Position numbers and translations under genes: made by a program. From positions 7,254,001 through 7,318,000 of the forward strand of contig CM055617.1 of assembly GCA_029379385.1 (NCBI GenBank): a stretch of 64,000 nucleotides of DNA, in the 5' to 3' direction. This DNA is from Quillaja saponaria. Taxonomy: Eukaryota > Streptophyta > Magnoliopsida > Fabales > Quillajaceae. Below the pieces are notes generated by a model that was not told the origin of the DNA, made no database searches, and saw nothing but the letters and a program-made list of their open reading frames with translations. This document shows positions 26,901 through 45,800 of this stretch, in pieces. The number at the start of each line of letters is the position of its first letter. Within the stretch, counting starts at the first letter, position 1.

Positions 26901-29900
26901 TTTTTTATTTTTTATTTTTTATTTTATAGTAATCATCCAGGCAATTCCACCTGGACCCACCTACTGGCTTTATTTAACTATTTAGTCTGAACATATAATT
27001 ATTTATTATTAATAATAATTAATTCTAATAACCACACAAACCCAACCTTCATCTTTATCTCCAAACATCTCTCAACAATATTATATTAATCAAATCAATT
27101 AACACAATCACTCCTAATTAAATAATTATAAACATTCTATCAAAAAAATATTAATTATATATCATAGAAAAAGAGGAAGTCTACACATAAGGAGTGGAAG
27201 ATTTATTTTGGTTACAGATAATATTGTATTCAGGTCCTTGTATGTTTATTTTGATTAATCTACTTTTATAATGTTCAGTTAAAAATATGTCATTTATATA
27301 ATAAAAAATTTATAAAAATTTTACTTCTCATCACTTTCTCAAATAATTTAAATTTATAAAATTAATAAAAATAACACATATTATTAATTGTTAAAGACAA
27401 TTTCTTAGGTCATATTCCTTTTCAAATAACAAAATTCGTATATATGCTCTTATAACATAATTTTTGAATTTGTTAAATTTCAAATAAGGAAAAAATTATA
27501 GTTTTTGTCTCATCGTATTATTAGAACAAATTTGAGTTGTTCAAAAATCGTAGTTTGTGATCATAAAAAATTAATTTGTGTATAGATTATAAAGAATAAT
27601 ATTTATTTTTGAGTCCTTAGATTTTTCAAAAACTTAGTTGATGAGAAGATAAAAAAAATTTTGAAAGATCAAGAGCATAAAAAAAAAACAAAAAAATGGA
27701 ATCAAGTCGGCCGTGGACATCCCAGTGCGTGGGACGCGTTCCCAAAGGCGGCTTAATCATTTTGAACTATTGAATTGTGATGTCCTAATTCCTAAAATAT
27801 AAAAATAAATTAATCTACAAAAACATGGGTATATTTGTAAATTCACATTTAAATTGTTACAATTAATTTCACTGCAGTGTTTGCTAGTAAAGAATAGGAT
27901 TACAGTGAGTATTACCATTCATACATCATACCCTCTTTGTTTGGTTCTCCATATAAAAAAGGGGATTCTTGAAAGAGACCTCTTTCCATAATTCCATGCC
28001 CTTTTTTTCTCTTAAAATTTTCGAATTTCCTCTATCTTTCTCAAATCTTGTTCCCTCTAATAGAGTTAATTAAAAAATAAAAAAATTTACATCACATTCC
28101 AAAATGATAATATCACAAAACTGTCAGAAACTTTCAGGCCCACTTATATTATTACTACTTAAATAAAGACCTCTTTAATTAGTGGTCTCTTTTTTTTACT
28201 AATTTTGTGCACTGCTGTTAATTTAATTTAGTTTACCTATGTCCTCTCATTTCTTTTCACTCAATTTCAACGCTGATCTTCATTTCTTTCTGTTCCCAGT
28301 TCACTTTCTACTTTTAACATTTTTCCTCTTCTTATATTTTTTCCACAAATAGTTACATTTTCATTATTTAAAAAAAAAAAAAAAAAATTTAAAAGGAAGA
28401 AAACTCATTATAAAGAAAAATTAACCTAAGAACCGCTTTTATATTAGGTTGAAAGTTTAAATTCCAAATTAAGTTTATGTTTTCTAGTATAATCGTGATT
28501 ATTTTTAAATAAATTTTTAGTTTCGGCCCTAATATATATACAAAATTAAAATTTTTAAATATTAAATTATAGTAATATAAATATAATATTCTTCAAAAAA
28601 TGATAGTATCGGATAAATGAATGAAATTGGGTTGTGACTTGTAACAATTGGTATTTGATAATGCAAATTAATGTTACCAATAGTATCATTAAAAGGTTAA
28701 GAATATGGAACTCAAACTCTCTAGGCTTGAGTGAATATTTTTAGCAACTACGGTAAAATTTTGAGAGAGAGAGAGAGAGAGAAAATATTAAAAGAAGAAA
28801 AAGTCAAAAAATGTAAATGGAGATGGCAGGACAGCTGCATGTCTGCACAGGTGGTGGTAATTGTTCAGAGAGACAGAGAGAGGTGTGTAATGATTATACG
28901 GATTTTACTGAATTAACTGCCCGTGCAAGTCACGTGGGATTTGGGGAGTTTGATAGTAAAAAGTTTTAAAATTACGGCGGGAAAATAAAAAATAAAAAAA
29001 ATCAACTACGAAAATGTTCCTTTTTTTTTTCCTATTTTTATGGTTAGCACGCAACTTTCATGCGCGTGCCGTAAACCTCCGCTACTTAGTATGTCTCGTT
29101 CTCCTATTAGTGGGTCCCTGAAAGACAATGTCTTCGTCCTTCTTAGTTCTTATCCTGAAGAGTTGTGTTATAGTGCGGTCGTTCTCATAAGAAATTCTCG
29201 AGAGCTCTTCCTTAATTGGGTGTTGACAAGTAATTTGAATTGGGTTAAAAAATCAGCCCATTAAGTCTAGAACACAAAAGACATAAATTTGAAGCCCAAC
29301 TCTGGCCCAAAAATTGTAGCTTCATAGTCTTTTTCTTTTCCAGACAACTGTTAGGCCAAGTTTCATAATTGCAACAATTTTGGTACTTCCATTCCTTTTC
29401 TTGGAGATTGAAGCTAAATTAGAAGAAGATAGATCTCATTTGCATCATAGTTAATAGTACTGAGAAAACTATTAGGCAAAAACTGAATTCATGTTGGGGG
29501 GAAAAAGGATGATGCACAATTAAATAGGACTGACAATGACAATTAATAGGATATCATGATATGATCTATCCGGACTCGAAGTTGCCTCTAATCCGATCTA
29601 ATTTGAACTAAGTTTAGTTTGCATTATTCCACATTAGCATCCCTATATATTTTTTGTACTTATCCACATATCATCATAATTCAAATTAAATGTGCTGTCA
29701 AAAAGAAAGTAGGAATGACAATAGATTGGATTCAACCTAACTAAAAATTGGCCCTGATATGAGTTTGTCAAAATGTGATAATGCCTAAGAATTATATTGA
29801 GCTTAGTTTGCATTTTTCCCTCGACATCTACACGTTTCTGTGTGTTCCCAAAAATTATAATTCAAATGTGGATTTGAATATCAGAGTCGTTAAGATTCGA

Positions 29901-31340
29901 TGAATCAAATTATCATCATTCACGTATTTCGAGTACGAAACTGTTATTGTAAGAGGTAAATGGTCAAGTGATTTTGGTGGTATGAAATAAAAGTTTGCAC
30001 TTGCAGAGCATGCGCTAGCGTTATGCACTCCAAACACAATGCACCCAAAGCCAAAAGTAAGTGAAGAGAGAATATAAGGAAGCTTTGATGATGCCTTTGT
30101 AATTCCAATTTCCAAATCCAAGTTGATGAATATGATTTTCTTTGAACTTATTACAATGATCTTATTTGATTCTTCTTTTTGTATAATTATAATTGAATTA
30201 TGTTTTCATACTCATAAAAAGGTATTAGTTATGTGAATTGCTCCTTGTAATCACAACCTTTTTTATAATAAAACCATTAAGAGTTTTTTTGAGTGGTGTT
30301 TGGAAGAGGGAGCCAATGAATCTAAGTTGAGTTACATAATTGCATTTTCATTTCAAAGATTAGAACATGAATGTATGATTTGAGATCCTATTTGAACAAT
30401 AAGAGTATAAAATAGTTTTGGACCGATTGATGTGTCTTTATCTGAACAAAATATGAATTAATCAAGTTGTAGTAAATTGATTCGATATATATGAGTGAAT
30501 TGTTAATTATTTTTATTTTTTAAAAATTAATCATATTTCATCTTATGAATTATCACACATGTATTGTTATAATGCTTTAAACTATCCAATTATACTTATA
30601 ATATTCTTATTTTTCATAATTAATAAATAGATTCTAATAATCCTAAATTAATCAAATGACTATTATATAAAATATGTGATATTTTATGAAATAAAGTGTA
30701 ATTGAGTTTAAAAAAATATAAACTCTTGAAAAAGATCACCAAGCCAATATTCATTTTTATATAACTAGTCACGTATCAATTAATTTTTTATAAAAAATAT
30801 AAAATAGAAAATTTAAGTTTTTGAGTTCCCTTATTCAAAATATAAACATAAGTTAATGTGTGAACTATGAGTGAAGTAAATAGTTACTAATAAGTTAATT
30901 TTTTAATTAATATAAAATATTTAATTAATGTGAGTGGGTAAAATAATGATATAATATTAAAAATGAGAGAAATTAAGTTATATATTTTTCAAATTAATTT
31001 TTATTTATTTTAAAATAAGAGTCATAAGGTAATAAGATTTTTAAAATAAAAAATATATTTTGCATATGTAGATGTAGAAGAGGATTCGTTCTCACACTTG
31101 TACTCACTAGACCAACCAAATGTGTGAAACGTGTGCCGGTCTAGTCCGGTTCGCTAACACAGCAAGCAGAGTAATCCGACATAACCATGAAAACCAAGCT
31201 TTCTCCTTCTCCAAGACTTTCTCATCCTCTGTCCCTGAAAATCCTAACCCTAACCCTAATCCAATAAGGTTTTTCTGGTGTTCCTGAGATTTATTAAAAT
31301 TAAGTGGTTTGAATAAGATCATTAGGACTAAAAGAGAGAG
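23957..31340. other. Gene-empty 7.4 kb AT-rich region
   Basis: The first 350 bp include a GA-rich TCP leader (about 24085-24125) and a telo-box-like AAACCCTAA at 24475-24483. The rest is AT-rich with no gene I can support. It contains a (GA)n microsatellite at about 28762-28781, a degenerate tandem pair at about 29520-29880 and two look-alike segments ending in GC-rich tails (about 25225-25412 and 27600-27756). ORFs around 29040 and 29855 show no family similarity; the second lacks an ATG. Confidence 0.5.
31243..31260 (+). promoter_or_regulatory. Double telo-box upstream of YY1
   Basis: Two overlapping AACCCTAA units (31246-31253 and 31252-31259) lie about 85 bp before the YY1 ATG, probably in the promoter or 5' leader. 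This matches the core recognised by plant TRB proteins; occupancy is inferred. Confidence 0.6.
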
Positions 31341-37692
<6,352 letters not shown>

Positions 37693-38335
37693 AGAAACTG
37701 AGGAATGAAGATTAAGTCTTTAGTTATGACACCCTGTATGTAGCTTACCTTTTTCTTTTTCTCTTTATTTTCCTTAGGAGCAACAGTACTTGTCATTATA
37801 CCGATATCTGTCAAGTGTTAATAAATGATAAATTTGAATTGAATGTATGATAATTGACGGGTTTTCTCTGGATATATTTAAAGTGATTCATTTTCGGCTG
37901 AGTGGATTCAATTATTAAGAATTCCCCCCCTGGCCTCTTCTTTCTCTCTAGTGGTTTTTTCCTGCTGGTTATCTTACGCTGGTTGGAAGTTCCTCACTTT
38001 TCTTGCGGCTACTTCAGTGAGGATTCAGCAAAAGGTGATGTTGGATGTTAGAGAAAACGGCAATTATGGCTGAGACTGTGGAGCATGGGAACCATTGCCT
38101 TTGTTACAACCTCAACAAACGGAAATGTCTAGCTCTCTCTCCCTGTTGTACTTTTCAAAGGCCCAAGGTATATATGTTATAATTTTTTCACTAATGACAT
38201 TGATATCTTGAAGATAAATATTAGACTAGTTATATTTTTCATCCTTATAATAAAGCAAAGATTTCAATATAGAAGTTGATTTATTATAAGAAAAAATTTA
38301 AAAAAGAAAAAGAAAAAAATTGAAAAAAGGTTGAA

Positions 38336-38383
<48 letters not shown>

Positions 38384-40802
38384 AAACATAATACATGTGT
38401 CAATTTTTTTTGTTAAACGTTAGTCACGTTATTAAGTTAAAATGAATAAGAATTTTTTTTAATTGGGAATGGGAAAAGTAATAAATCTCTAAGTAGGCCT
38501 TGATAACATGTGTCGCTGGACCACTCAAAATCCTAGCAAAAATGAATAAGAATGATGGCAAGGATACCATCCTTGGATTTTAAAAATTACAAGTTCTATA
38601 TTTGAGATTTTGAATATAGTGACAAAAGTGATATATATATATATATTTTGGCAAGGATCAAAATATAATATAATATAAATATTATCTTAAGGTTTATTTA
38701 AAGCGTGTAGAATTGACATGCAAATCAACAGTAAAGAGTGGTTGCGTTTAATTTGAACCTCCATCCCCATCTCTTTATCAATAAAACCAACGTAAAAAAA
38801 ATGTTACTCTAACCATAAAGTAATTAAGAAACAACTGACTTTGCTTGTTTCCTAGCAAAGAAAAAGAAAAAAAAGAACAAAACTTTGGTTGTATTTATTT
38901 TACTTTTTGTTAATTGATGATAATTCAATAAATGGATTGTCTAATTATGAATAATTTAAGAAAAAAAGACTTTTCTTGTACTTATAAAAAAAAAAAAATA
39001 GCATTTAACAATAATTTTAGTATTACCCAATTAATAAATTATCATATATAATTTTAGCAGTTGTAGTTATTACATTTAAAAAAAAAAAAAAAATACCCTC
39101 TAGTTAAACTTTCTTTAAAATTATCATATATAATTTGATATTTTCTTTTCTTTTCTTCATTTATTGTTTTTTCTTTTGTCTTAAAAGTACAATTAATTTA
39201 CTTCTTCCACAAAAACCCATAAAAAATTTCAACAATAAACTAAAAGTATATTTTCTCAAAAGTAGGGATGACAACTGAAAAAATACATTGATCCAAACCA
39301 CAGCAGTAAAATATAGCAATTTAAAATCTTTAACCGGTTTAGAATAATTATCTTATATCCTAAAAAAATATTTAATTCAGTAAAGAGTTTTTACACTATC
39401 CTTGATTATAGTAAAATAAACTCACATGTTATAATTATATTTATCGATAGTATAAAAAATTTTATATTACAAGTTCTATCAAATATTAACTATCTCGCAA
39501 AATTTTATCTCATCTCAAATTCTCTAATCTATAGGATACTCGTAAACATCGTGTAGATTAATTTTTTAGCTACAATTAACATTAGAAATTTTAAAACATT
39601 AGAAAGTTAAGAGCAATAGTTTAGAATTGTGTAACAGTACATATATATATATATATATATATATAAAGAAAGCATAGCCCGATAACTATTGTGAATAAAG
39701 GATGAAAGAAAAAGAACACAAGTAATTTTATTAATGCTAATAAGTAGTGCTATCAAATATTTATATTACATAAAAACACATAATTATTAAATCGGGTAGT
39801 GGGTAGTGATCATATCTTAATCAAATCTCAAACCCTGTGTTATATATAATTGTGTATCTATATAAAATTCAAAACTCATCCCAAATTCTATTAAGATTTA
39901 ATAATAGGGTTGTATTTCGGATAGGTCGGATCTTGATTTAAACCCAAAAAATTACAGTCTCTGCTTAGAAAAGGATGCATACGGGTAAGTTTGTAGTTTG
40001 GAGCCAAAGGAAGTTTTTAGAAAGTGAGGATAATCAGGGATGTCATCAAGAATAGTAAATCTTATCGATGCTATTAGTGGTGAATGTCACTCGATGCAAT
40101 GATAAGGAAAGATAATGAGTAACCTTATTTGTTAACATGTATTACTATTTAAATATTTATATTACATGAAAATGCATAATTATTATGTCGGGTAGCGAGT
40201 AATCACATCCTATAATCAAATCTTAAAATCATCAAATCTTAAACCCGTCTCATTTATTTTGTTATTTATATTAAATTCAAAACTCATCTCCAATTTTACT
40301 AATAATTAATATATAATTAGTTTAGATTCAGATTCAGATATATTAAATTTTTATCTAAACTTCAAAAATTGTGATTCCTACTTAGAAGATGAAGTAAATT
40401 GAAAAATGAGTAAATCTTTAGAGAAGAAGGAAAATTTGTAATATCACTCGACTGTGATAGTGATTGTCATTGGCGTTACTACTAATCATAAATCACTCAC
40501 ACGATAAGCAATAATAGTAAATAAAAAAAGAAAGATAAATGATGCAACAAAATCATAAACAACATAGCATTGATCAGAAGCAAACAAAGGACACATACAT
40601 CTATTCCATTTCCCTCCAGTGATGCAACAGATTAGACTGAGAAAACAGAAACTTCCAAAAGCATAAACCACTAAAAGACCTGCATAGGACTTCAGTTACA
40701 AAGAGAACAATGACAGAAAAGGACACAAACCAAAACCAGACAAAGGAACCCTAATTTTCTGAAACAAACCCAGAAAAAGGATTCATTCATTCATTCAATC
40801 AA
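37693..40802. other. AT-rich spacer between YY1 and the first ZF-HD gene
   Basis: The start is the YY1 3' UTR, the last about 150 bp the ZF-HD 3' UTR (convergent genes). In between are a poly-A/(AT)n tract at about 38333-38380, another (AT)n at about 39640-39665 and a degenerate direct duplication of about 390 bp (about 39740-40125 and 40136-40500). No gene recognised. Confidence 0.55.
39740..40500. repeat. Degenerate tandem duplication, unit about 395 bp
   Basis: AAATATTTATATTACAT occurs at 39755-39771 and 40151-40167, each followed by a similar series: cataattatta, tcgggtag, a run of tcaaatct and aaaccc, then aaattcaaaactcatc. Both copies later contain a CACTCG motif and similar Lys/Glu-codon-like AGAA tracts. 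Probably a relic of a transposable element; class unknown. Confidence 0.55.
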
Positions 40803-41336
40803 TCAAGCAGAACTAGATTCACTTTTCTCCATTTTCCAGCGCTTATTGTTGTAAAGCCACAACTTGAACACCCTGCGACTCATCCCCATTTCCAAACAGA
40901 ACTGTTCCACTTCTTCCTTGTCATGTTTTTGTGGTTTCCAACCCAACTTCTCAGCAAACCTCTTCAGCTTATTCCTCTGCTCCTTCGTATAAACAATTCT
41001 CTTCTTCCTCTTTCTCTGCTCCATCACAGTATTGTCCACCTCGACTGTCTTCTCACCGTTACTCAGTTGAGGAACAACTGTCTCTGTCTCAGAGTTGACA
41101 ACAAATTTATTAGAAGGCATGATGATGGGTTTGTAAACAACATCTTTGCGGTGAAAATTGCGGTGACAACCGCAACCAACACATAGGTGAACATCTTCAC
41201 TGGCTTGGAGAAATTGGCGACACCCATCAAAGGCAAAACGGCCTAGAGATGCTGCATAGTTGTGTGTACACTCTTTGTACACGATTAAATGCTCGAATGT
41301 AGTAGGGACAACATTGAGATCAAACATGTTTGGCAT
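40803..41336 (-). CDS. ZF-HD homeobox transcription factor, copy 1 (divergent)
   Basis: Plant-specific zinc finger-homeodomain protein, nuclear, binding DNA as dimers. Single exon, 177 residues from the ATG at 41336 (MPNMFDLNVVPTTFEHL). The N-terminal finger is at residues about 20-66: YKECTHNYAASLGRFAFDGC, then LCVGCGCHRNFHRKDV. The homeodomain is at about 110-170, with VYTKEQRNKLKRFAEKLGWK, FCLEMGMSRRVF and KLWLYNNKRW. The family consensus after KEC is a KNHA-type motif; here the His is Tyr (HNYA). The frame is open further upstream to an ATG at 41471 (45 extra codons), but that stretch matches the promoter of the second ZF-HD gene, including its TATA box, so I chose 41336, which also aligns with the start of the paralogue. 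Confidence 0.9.
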   Translation of the reverse strand: MPNMFDLNVVPTTFEHLIVYKECTHNYAASLGRFAFDGCRQFLQASEDVHLCVGCGCHRNFHRKDVVYKPIIMPSNKFVVNSETETVVPQLSNGEKTVEVDNTVMEQRKRKKRIVYTKEQRNKLKRFAEKLGWKPQKHDKEEVEQFCLEMGMSRRVFKLWLYNNKRWKMEKSESSSA

Positions 41337-41410
41337 AGATGATGCCTTGGGAGAGTAGTGATTGATATAAGAGCTGAAGCTCGATTGAGATGGGTAGATG
41401 ATTTGAGAGA

Positions 41411-41490
41411 AGGAGTGTTTAAATAGTGGAGAAGAAAGAGATGAGAATGGCCACTTGTCATTACTTTCCATAGATGCTATGGACAAGTCT
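41411..41490 (-). promoter_or_regulatory. Proximal promoter block of ZF-HD copy 1, shared with copy 2
   Basis: On the minus strand this holds GTCCAT, then ACAAGTGGCCAT, a purine/pyrimidine stretch, CCACTATTTAA (TATA-like at 41419-41425) about 83 bp before the ATG at 41336. The same motifs in the same order lie upstream of the second ZF-HD gene at 57902-57981, with long identical runs such as atggccacttgt and aaatagtgg. Confidence 0.65.
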
Positions 41491-42845
41491 CTAAATGGAA
41501 ACTTAGACGTGTCTGCTTAGATTTTATGATTTTATGATTCTAGGATTTTTTTTATTTTTTATATGCTAATATTGGGTTATGTTATTAATTACTTTTATGA
41601 ATGTAGTAATGAAATATTAGCTGGCTAGTAATTTAATTCTACCCCTCATTTAAAAATTTTATATAATGGGGTTAGCTCATAAATTTTGTAAAGATGGAGA
41701 GAGGTCCTTTTCTGTGTCTCCTTAAATTAAACATATTTATGAGATGGTTTATGTACATAATAAATGTGATGTCAAATCTTGAGTAATTAATTTTTTATCT
41801 AGTTTTTTACATAGAAAAGAAAACCCTGAGGAATGTACTCGTTTTTCTGTGTTTTCAAATTAGATCTAAGAAGTTAAACCGTTATCTTATTTGATTTTAT
41901 ATTAGTTTAGGATGTGTTTTTGGTTGCATGAATAAGATAAAGTAAGATAACATATCATGTATAGATTATTAAAAATTAAATTTGATAAGCACTTAGCTTA
42001 TCCTCTATTTGGTATATAATCAGATAAGATGTAAAATATAATTGAATTATCTCTATTAAATGTTTTGTGCAATATTGGATTACATACAAACTCTAATACT
42101 AATTTAACAAAAATTCAACAAAAGAATTATATAACATATATAAATTTATAATTTTTTATATTTTTGTTCATATATAAATATTTTAAATTTTATATACAAC
42201 TAGGTTCTTACACAATTTATTTTGAAGATATAATGTGATCAAGTGTTTGAATTTAATTCCTTTCTCTCAAAAACACGACCTTAATTAGTCAATTGCAGCA
42301 AACAAAATGGATAATCACTAAGCCAAAATATTTCTTGCAAGTAAATATGTTTACAATAAATTAATAACATACCAATAATATATATTTAAACGAGTCAAAT
42401 TTAAAGTTTAAAAGTCTAAGTTTTATAAAATTTCTGTTGGGTTCATTTAATACACTAGTTAGAAAATAAAATTCACACTCGACTCAGTTTAAAAAATAAA
42501 TCAAATTCTAGTCAAAGATAAACAATTCAATTCATTTACACTCCAACATAGCATTCACAAAAAGGAAAAGAAAAAAATTATAAAAATTTTTTTTGAAAAA
42601 AAAATACGGCCCAGTCTTCCCAATCTTCACAAAAAGGAAAAGATGTGAATGGGCCTAGTCAGGTTACAAGTAGTCCATCGGACAAAAAAATACTGTACAC
42701 GGAGAGCGGGAGCGAGCAACAGACGAGGAAAGAAATATTACACAAAAACCCCAAAACGTACAAATTATTTCAGAGAGAGAGAAGTGAGAGAGTGAGAGTG
42801 AGAGTGAGAGAGTGAGAGAGAGAGAGAGACGGGGGTTGGTGTGGA
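41491..42845. other. Divergent intergenic region and TRB promoter/leader
   Basis: AT-rich up to about 42600. Upstream of TRB are two site II motifs, TGGGCC on the minus strand at 42608-42613 and on the plus strand at 42650-42655, then a GA-rich leader (42772-42829, mostly (GA)n with GTGAGA interruptions) ending 16 bp before the TRB ATG. GA tracts in plant leaders often bind BPC proteins; that is inference here. Confidence 0.55.
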
Positions 42846-45800
42846 ATGGGGAATCAGAAGCAGAAGTGGACGTCGGAGGAGGAAGACGCCTTACTTTCCG
42901 GAGTGGCAAAGCATGGTCCCGGCAAGTGGAAGAACATTCTCAAAGATCCCGAGTTTGCTGCTTTTCTAACTCACCGCTCCAACATCGACCTTAAGGTTCC
43001 TTCCCTGTTTATCTTTTATTGCTCTCAATTCCCGTTATTATTGGTCAATTAAAATAATTTTGTTTGCGATTTTTTTTGGTCTTTTGTCTTCAACCTGTCC
43101 TGATTGTCGGTTGAAGGGAAAATAATTTTCCTGGAAAATCTTTTTGTGCTTTATTAGTTTTATGTAGCTGAATTTATTGTTAACGTGCTCCTTGCTGAAG
43201 GGTGTGATTGCTTAGATGTGTCTAGGCGTTACTGCAGAGGACCCTTTAAGTCTAAATTGTTCCCTAAACTCCCTTCTGATTGAGCTTTAATAACTCTTTA
43301 TACTTTCAAGAATGTGAGGGAAGTTGATCAATGGCTCTAGATAATGTGTTGAAAAGTATTGTTGTTGTATATAACTGGACCCTGGAGTATGGCTGATTTA
43401 GTGAATTGATAGTAAAGTTTTGGGATGAGTGCATTACTGCATTTTAAGTGTTGGTTCTATGCTGCAGAGTGACTGAGATATTGAGCTGATACAGAATTAG
43501 TGCTAGATTTCTTGGTCAAGTGTTGAATCTGTGGATTCTATGAATGGATGTTACAAATAGAAATCAGGGTCTTGCGTATTAGTAATACAACATCCTAGTG
43601 ATTGATACATATAATGTCCAAAGAGTCCAAACAGACTTATCACAAAAAGAAAATAATGTCCAAACAGAAAAATGTGGTGGGGGTAGGGGGTGGGTGTTGG
43701 TTAATTTCCACTTATTGCAGCTCATAATGGGACTATAGCATTGGCATTGACATCTTTATGTGGTTATTTTTATAGCATAAATGAAGAAGCTAGGTAAAAT
43801 ATAGAATCCACTGCCGAGCTCTTACACTCCCTGATTGTCTTTCATTCATGCGGAAGGCTCAGAAATTATTTTCTACCAAAACTGAATTCTTTGTGTTGTG
43901 AGACTTATGATATGCTTTCTATGGCATGTCTCCGATGCTTAGCTATCAATTCCCTATAATAGCTATTCTTTTGTGATCTTATTAATTACCGTAACAATAT
44001 TCAAACAGGGTCTAGATCTGATGACCTTTAGGTTCATGGGGTCAAAAATCCATTTGCGGAGACTATGTATTACTTAATAGTCACTAATGATTTGAGAAAA
44101 AGAAGAGAAGATAAAAAAGAATAACAGTGATGTGTATGTAATCTACTTACTTCCTGTTGCACTGAATGTTAAGGAAGTGAATTAACAAATTATTACTTGT
44201 TTTTTTGTGAAAAAGTAAAGTCAGCCATGGTATTTTTTGTTATATGAAATCTTTATCTCAAAATAATCCAAACCTCCATTCTTTGCTCTCATTATAGGAC
44301 AAATGGCGTAACTTGAGTGTTAGTACTTCTGCCCTAGGCTCTAAAGAAAAAATAAGGGCTCCAAAAGTAAAACTTCTAGCAGCTCCTCCGGTTGTGGGTA
44401 CACAAAACTCTACTCCTGCTGCTCCACTTCAACATAATGCATCTTCTGATGATGTTGTGGATGATACTCCTCAAAGTGGGCAGGATGTGAAAAAAGAAAA
44501 TGCTCCAAGGTGTGTTTTTCTGTATTTTCAGCTTTCCCCACTTATCGAATTAAGCTACATGTTGTGTGATAGTTTGCAGTGTGCTATCTAGCCATTCATT
44601 CTGTTCTTTACCCAATTACTAAGTGTTGTGGAAGTTAAAGAAATACTCTCCATTTTAGTTTATTTTTGGTTAACTTTGTTGATTAGAAAATATTGCATAC
44701 AGTATATTTGTCATTGCTGAGTAATTTTTATAAAGTGTGTAAGTTTAAAATGAGTTATTTTATTTCCATTTCATCTTTGTCGATTACGACGATGATAAGA
44801 TTGATGTTTATAATGTAGTTAATAGAAAAATCCGTTGTGACATTGCTTTATAACTCTTTCTTTTCCATATGTTCAAACTTGAAATTCAATAAATAATAAT
44901 GAAATTTTCCCATAAAGTTTAAGTTCTTACAGATTTGCTTTCATTTTTTTTGCTTCTCTAATGAGCGCTCCTAACTTGCTCCACCCTGGTCGTTGAGACA
45001 TAGAAGAATTATGGTTATATTAACATTTATTGTCACTTTGAATACATAGTTTGATGTGTTAGGTCTCTGTTTAATTATGCTTCATAGACTATTGTAAGTA
45101 CCAACCTGGGAAGCACAGATGCCTATATGTGAGGCTTTACGCCTCGGATATGGCAAGATACGTATCTAAAAACAAATTTTTATTCTTATTGTTACTACAC
45201 GATACGGATGGGATACAACTTCAATACATCAAAATATGTCTCGATAAGGCTCAATATGGAACACAGCCTTTTGCCTAGATCTGTTTGATTTTTCTCAGCT
45301 TTTTTCATTTTGTAGAACCAGTCAAACCCTAAGTCCTATGGAAGACAGCTGTTTGGCTGTTAGGATTTTGCTGCATTGATCTTCAAGCTTCTGTAGGTAG
45401 AGGTGCTGACCTTCAATATTATCTCTCTTTCAATCTAACTGGGACCTCGGTTTTATTTAATTTTTTCTAAAATCTGAAGAGGAGCTTGACGCACAAATAG
45501 CACTTCCAACCTTCCATATTCCATCTCCATAGAGTCCAGTTTGCCCAATACTTCAGAGCACTTTAAAACGATAATAAATTTTTTTATGGCCATAATGGTG
45601 GTCAAAGATGAGACCTTGGATGGAGAAGGAAAGATGTAATATATTAAGTGCCGAAAGGTAGGAAGGAGTTCATAAGAGACAAGAAAAGACAATTTTCTCT
45701 TCATTTTTATTTTTTTATTTTTCTAATTCTTGAACTGAGTCTTTAGCTGATATTTAAAATTTAAAAATGGGAAGATGGTTTTGGTTTCTCAATTTGAATT

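Noticed and set aside
29040..29264. 74-codon plus-strand ORF starting with ATG in a GC-richer patch
   Set aside because: No motif or family similarity and no exon-like context.
29855..30121. 88-codon minus-strand frame with a signal-peptide-like hydrophobic stretch
   Set aside because: It starts with TTG, has no recognisable family and lies in AT-rich DNA without other gene signals.
41337..41486. N-terminal extension of ZF-HD copy 1
   Set aside because: It overlaps DNA matching the promoter and TATA box of copy 2; the extension has no counterpart in copy 2.
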